Source: Bacteroidota bacterium | Lineage (GTDB): Bacteria > Bacteroidota > Bacteroidia > Chitinophagales > Chitinophagaceae | Length of the DNA stretch: 9,709 nucleotides | Reading direction: 5' to 3' | NCBI GenBank assembly: GCA_023391895.1 | Contig: JAEWAC010000173.1 | Coordinates: forward strand, 1-9,709 | Part shown: positions 7,086-9,709 of the stretch, piece after piece | How positions within the stretch are numbered: the stretch's first letter is position 1 | How the letters are laid out: each line of letters opens with the position of its first letter | The notes under the pieces: model-generated | Seen by the model: only the letters and a program-made list of their open reading frames with translations | Database searches by the model: none | Told to the model about the DNA's origin: nothing | Translations under genes and position numbers: made by a program

Positions 7086-7267
7086 TAAAACACGAGGTAT
7101 AATGCATAAAAACCTATTGGAAGCAGTTAGAAAGTTTCTTTGATTATTGATAGCCGAAAATGCCAGGCTGCAATAACACTGTAGCCCCAGTAGACCAGGA
7201 AAACAACTGTCGTAACCTGCCCTGTAGATTGTCGTTGTTACACCTCCTGCAGGTGCCCCAAGCAAAG

Positions 7268-7275
7268 TAAGTTTG
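7268..7275 (+). promoter_or_regulatory. Candidate Bacteroidota -7 box for the VOC gene
   Basis: TAAGTTTG matches the TAnnTTTG consensus exactly and ends 26 bases before the ATG at 7302, a sensible distance for a short leader. I see no TTTG or TTG at the expected -33 distance, so the support is half a promoter. Confidence 0.35.
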
Positions 7276-7301
7276 TAACAGAAACTCAAAAACTTACTAT
7301 T

Positions 7302-7739
7302 ATGGCAACCAAAATTTTTGTGAACCTGCCCGTAAAAGATCTCAAAAAGTCCATCGAGTTTTTTACTAAACTGGGCTTTACGTTCAACCCTCAGTTTACC
7401 GATGAAACCGCCACCTGCATGATCATTGGTGAAAATATTTTTGCGATGCTGCTGACGGAAACCCGCTTTCAGGATTTTACTAAAAAGCCCATATGCGACG
7501 CCACCAAAAGTACCGAGGTATTGATTGCACTGGATGCAGAAAGCCGGGGACAGGTGGACGATTTAATCAGCAAGGCCGTAAGCGCAGGCGGCTCCACCTA
7601 TGCCGACCCCATGGATCATGGATGGATGTACCAGCACAGTTTTGCCGACCTGGACGGCCACCAGTGGGAAGTGGTGTATATGAATGAAGAAGCCTTAAAA
7701 CAACAATTCCAAAAAGAAGCAGCCGCTGCCCATAACTAA
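7302..7739 (+). CDS. VOC superfamily protein (glyoxalase/bleomycin-resistance fold)
   Basis: The 145-residue protein has the paired beta-alpha-beta-beta-beta modules of the vicinal oxygen chelate fold. Module 1 begins KIFVNLPVKDLKKSIEFFTKLG (4-25). Module 2 begins at STEVLIALDAESRGQVDDLIS (70-90) and ends YQHSFADLDGHQWEVVYM (110-127), the classic FxDxDGxxWEV ending. Of the four positions that bind metal in glyoxalase I, His112 and Glu123 are plausible. The first strand carries Asn8 where the glyoxalases have a ligand, so a complete metal site is doubtful. Relatives are often labelled lactoylglutathione lyase without evidence. The tail after 128 is helical and Gln/Ala-rich. GC content is clearly higher here (33 of 60 bases at 7501-7560) than in the DUF1801 gene upstream. 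Substrate unknown. Confidence 0.88.
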   Translation: MATKIFVNLPVKDLKKSIEFFTKLGFTFNPQFTDETATCMIIGENIFAMLLTETRFQDFTKKPICDATKSTEVLIALDAESRGQVDDLISKAVSAGGSTYADPMDHGWMYQHSFADLDGHQWEVVYMNEEALKQQFQKEAAAAHN

Positions 7740-7753
7740 TATGGGATTTTGAA

Positions 7754-7820
7754 AAAGTGGTAAAAGCTGAGTAGTGCTGCCTTAAACGGCTTTGCCCTGC
7801 ACCCATGCTTTTACCACTTT
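7754..7820. terminator. 14-bp perfect inverted repeat between convergent genes
   Basis: AAAGTGGTAAAAGC (7754-7767) and GCTTTTACCACTTT (7807-7820) are exact reverse complements, separated by 39 bases. The loop can form smaller stems (GTGC 7774-7777 with GCAC 7799-7802; GCC 7779-7781 with GGC 7788-7790). The repeat begins 15 bases after the VOC stop. On the minus strand it ends in a run of five T, so it could terminate transcription from both sides. The loop is long for an intrinsic terminator. Confidence 0.6.
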
Positions 7821-7829
7821 GCTGCTGAT

Positions 7830-7908
7830 AAGATGCAGAAAACCTGTTGCCGAAAGTGGCCATTACAGTTTAATGTCCTGCGTCAGCAACAGGAGCTTTC
7901 AGCATCTT
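7830..7908. repeat. Long multi-stem inverted repeat in the convergent spacer
   Basis: Four nested pairings share one axis: AAGATGC (7830-7836) with GCATCTT (7902-7908), GAAA (7838-7841) with TTTC (7897-7900), CCTGTTGC (7843-7850) with GCAACAGG (7886-7893), and the inner CATTA (7861-7865) with TAATG (7871-7875). This gives about 24 paired positions with small internal loops. It lies 15 bases downstream of the oxidoreductase stop and only 9 bases from the 7754-7820 hairpin. It may be a terminator, a structured 3' RNA or a palindromic repeat element. Confidence 0.55.
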
Positions 7909-7923
7909 TACAATTGATGAGTA

Positions 7924-9039
7924 TTACAACTTAAAGTCTACCTTTTTGCCGTTTTTGACGGCGAGGTAAATTGCGTCCAGTATCTTCAGGTCTTTCAGAC
8001 CTTCTTCTCCGTCTACCGGTACCACAGCCTGTTTGCCTTCCAGGATAATGCCGGCCATTTCATCCATTTGCACGGTCTGGTGGGTTACATGCGGCAGGTT
8101 CAGGTCGCCCTTATGGGTGCGGCCTTTGATGGGGCCATAACCGGTAGCGGGTTGTAGTTCGGCAAATCCCTTTTCGCCATTTAAAAAAAAGCGGTCCAGG
8201 TTGTTCATGTTGTAGGTAGACAGGCAGGAAGCCACCGCACCGCTGGGAAAACCCAGTTGAAACTGGATGGTTTCGTCTACGCCTTCTTTGAATTTCTGAG
8301 GGTCCGTTTTGGTTTCCTGAGCTGTTACCCACACGGGTTCTTCGCCGGTCATATACCGGGCACCGTTAACCGCGTATATACCAATGTCCATCAGGGCGCC
8401 GCCACCGGCCAGTACCTTGTTGAGGCGCCACTGGTTGGGATCACCAATCCTAAAGCCGCTCAGGCCCTGGAAAAACAGGATCTTGCCCAGTTCGCCTTCT
8501 TTGCGCATACGCACAATTTCCAGGGTGTTAGGCTCAAAATGCATCCGGTAGCCCACCAATAATTTTACCCCTGCTTTTTTACAGGCGTCAACCATTTCCT
8601 GTCCTTCACGGGCATTGATGGCCATGGGTTTTTCGCAAATGGCATGCTTGCCGGCACGGGCCACCCGTATCACCTGGTCGTGGTGCTGGGCATTGGGGGT
8701 AATAACGTATACGGCATCAATATCGGGATTGTCTTTAATGCGGTCAAAGTTGTCGTAGTTGTAGCAGTTCTTTTCCGGAATGTTGTACTTGCTTTGCCAG
8801 TCTTTGATTTTAGCAGGCGTACCACTGATAACACCCACCAGTTTGGCTTTTTTGCATGCCTGCATGGCTTCCGCTACCCGGGTGCCATAGCTGCCCAGAC
8901 CCATAATGGCTACCCGCAGCACGGGGCCCTGGTAAGGCGTGTGGTACAGGTTCAAAAGGCTGGGGGAGTGCCAGGATATAAACGGCAAGCCTAAGGCTGA
9001 AACAGTAAGCTTTTGTAAAAAATCGCGGCGTGAACGCAT
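7924..9039 (-). CDS. Tat-exported Gfo/Idh/MocA oxidoreductase, GFOR-like
   Basis: I choose the ATG at 9039 because it places a twin-arginine signal, SRRDFLQK (3-10) plus a hydrophobic stretch LTVSALGLPFI, at the N-terminus; the frame stays open to 9168 but that extension looks non-coding. The 371-residue protein then has the Rossmann domain VAIMGLGSYGTRVAEAM (43-59, G-x-G-x-x-G) and the EKP motif at 136-138 with catalytic-type Lys137. The C-terminal domain has GGGALMDIGIYAVNGARY (212-229). Asp218 and Tyr222 stand where glucose-fructose oxidoreductase has Asp and Tyr, rather than the Asp/His pair of inositol dehydrogenases. Export folded with bound NAD(P) also fits GFOR. It probably oxidises or reduces a sugar or cyclic polyol in the periplasm. 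No sugar-uptake or glycosidase genes adjoin in this window. GC content is high (32 of 60 at 8041-8100). Confidence 0.9.
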   Translation of the reverse strand: MRSRRDFLQKLTVSALGLPFISWHSPSLLNLYHTPYQGPVLRVAIMGLGSYGTRVAEAMQACKKAKLVGVISGTPAKIKDWQSKYNIPEKNCYNYDNFDRIKDNPDIDAVYVITPNAQHHDQVIRVARAGKHAICEKPMAINAREGQEMVDACKKAGVKLLVGYRMHFEPNTLEIVRMRKEGELGKILFFQGLSGFRIGDPNQWRLNKVLAGGGALMDIGIYAVNGARYMTGEEPVWVTAQETKTDPQKFKEGVDETIQFQLGFPSGAVASCLSTYNMNNLDRFFLNGEKGFAELQPATGYGPIKGRTHKGDLNLPHVTHQTVQMDEMAGIILEGKQAVVPVDGEEGLKDLKILDAIYLAVKNGKKVDFKL

Positions 9040-9296
9040 GACAGATGGTTTTATATTTAAATATAAAGAAAGCCGGGCAGTGGAATTTGAATAGACCGGA
9101 ATTTTTTTATCGAGTATATCTGGTAAAAGCTGCCTGATTATTTGAATAATGATAGTGGTAGTCCTCATTCAAAAGGGTGGTAAATCAGCAGTCGCATGTT
9201 TGTCTTACAGTTGTAGAAATAAACCTTCCGCCGCGGGCATTTACAGTGGGTGTAATTTTTACAAAACAGGATTGCTACAAAAAATCCGGTCTACCC
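9040..9296. promoter_or_regulatory. Divergent promoter region
   Basis: This 257-base gap lies between the start codons of the oxidoreductase (-) and the membrane protein (+) and should hold both promoters. An 18-base perfect palindrome of A and T only (9050-9067) begins 10 bases upstream of the oxidoreductase ATG. A second symmetric site, ATTATT-TG-AATAAT, is at 9137-9150. I find no exact TAnnTTTG box; TAATTTTT near 9251-9258 on the + strand is 7 of 8. Confidence 0.4.
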
Positions 9297-9695
9297 ATGC
9301 AAGCCGTAAGTTCCTTTGATATTGTTCTTAAAAGAAAAGTTCCCATCATTTTGAGCTTTCTTTTCGGTCTGCTTATTTTCTTCGGGTTTTATTCTTTTTT
9401 ATTCTTTCTATTCCTGTTGTTCATTCAAGCTGTTACGTACGAGATAAAAGTGGCGTTTTTTATTTTAGCGGTGCCGGATTTTGTCCAAACTTCTGTCGTT
9501 ATTTCTTTTGTTGGTTTCATCCTTACCTTGTTCTTGTACTTTTCAGCGAGGCTTACAAAGAAAGCATGCCTTGTTTTTCAGGAGGATCAAATTGCTATTT
9601 CTGGCAGTAAAATCAACATCTTTTTGCCTAAACATTCAATTTCCAAGATCTTTTGTAACGACTTAAAAGATGCTGCCGGAAAACCCAAAGAATAG
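9297..9695 (+). CDS. Membrane protein with possible PH-like tail, perhaps truncated
   Basis: The frame opens at a GTG at 9177, but the first ATG with a protein-like N-terminus is at 9297, giving 132 residues (MQAVSSFDIVLKRK...). A hydrophobic region at about 14-47 could cross the membrane twice, and a further helix lies at 62-83. After the basic ARLTKKA (84-90) the chain turns into alternating beta-strand-like sequence, CLVFQEDQIAISGS and INIFLPKHSISKIFC, as in small membrane proteins with a YcxB/PH-like cytosolic domain. It ends at KPKE in a TAG (9693-9695) where such a domain would be only half complete. The frame continues after the stop as MQVQ to the window edge. I cannot name a function; the domain assignment is tentative. 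Confidence 0.6.
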   Translation: MQAVSSFDIVLKRKVPIILSFLFGLLIFFGFYSFLFFLFLLFIQAVTYEIKVAFFILAVPDFVQTSVVISFVGFILTLFLYFSARLTKKACLVFQEDQIAISGSKINIFLPKHSISKIFCNDLKDAAGKPKE

Positions 9696-9709
9696 ATGCA
9701 GGTTCAAAT

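Noticed and set aside
6957..7289. Minus-strand open frame of 110 codons across the GNAT end and the following spacer
   Set aside because: It starts at TTG, and a third of it is antisense to the GNAT gene; no family resemblance.
3438..7301. A classical integron cassette array
   Set aside because: No integrase, and the 6323-6542 spacer contains no GTT at all, so it cannot hold a standard attC R' box; only weak attC-like structure at 5205-5262.
8257..8994. Plus-strand open frames opposite the oxidoreductase (8257-8562 and 8644-8994)
   Set aside because: They are antisense shadows of a well-supported Gfo/Idh/MocA coding sequence.
9040..9168. 43-residue N-terminal extension of the oxidoreductase
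   Set aside because: It would bury the twin-arginine signal inside the protein and runs through A/T-rich promoter-like DNA.
1..9709. CRISPR arrays, tRNA or rRNA genes, transposases
   Set aside because: No regularly spaced repeats, no cloverleaf with CCA end, and no transposase or integrase motifs were seen on either strand.

Overview
The window looks like accessory chromosome of a member of the Bacteroidota, most likely the Chitinophagaceae (Niastella/Chitinophaga-like). The protein families fit this, and so does the start-codon context: almost every gene lacks a Shine-Dalgarno sequence and starts after A/T-rich DNA. One match to the Bacteroidota -7 promoter box (TAnnTTTG) is visible. The genus is inferred, not proven.

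Layout. A four-helix membrane protein (17-496, +) converges on a monoacylglycerol-lipase-like alpha/beta hydrolase (793-1692, -). A stretch of about 470 bases follows with no intact gene; it holds a possible C-terminal remnant of a YceK-like lipoprotein gene (1954-2178, -). From 2167 to 7739 everything lies on the + strand as a run of short, separately spaced genes: a secreted VCBS/FG-GAP-like protein broken by an in-frame TAA (2167-2841), a four-helix membrane protein (3024-3437), a zinc-free MDR alcohol dehydrogenase/quinone reductase (3678-4577), a DUF1801 protein (4748-5152), a second DUF1801 gene broken by a one-base frameshift in a T7 tract (5369-5771), an SSAT-like GNAT (5882-6322), an AAC(6')-like GNAT (6543-7085) and a VOC protein (7302-7739). 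The convergent gap 7740-7923 contains two large hairpins. Beyond it lies a Tat-exported Gfo/Idh/MocA oxidoreductase resembling glucose-fructose oxidoreductase (7924-9039, -), then a divergent membrane protein with a possible PH-like tail (9297-9695, +), which may itself be cut short.

How the genes relate. They do not form a recognisable pathway or operon: spacers are 110-240 bases, there is no translational coupling, and the functions (acetyl transfer, small-molecule reduction, VOC, DUF1801) are independent. The + strand run resembles a store of single-gene accessory modules. Sampled GC content differs: 19/60 at 4741-4800 and 24/60 at 2221-2280, against 33/60 at 7501-7560 and 32/60 at 8041-8100. 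This fits a patchwork of ages or origins.

I found no convincing new multi-gene system. The best leads are the interrupted genes, the structured convergent spacer at 7754-7908, and weak sequence sharing between spacers of the + strand run.
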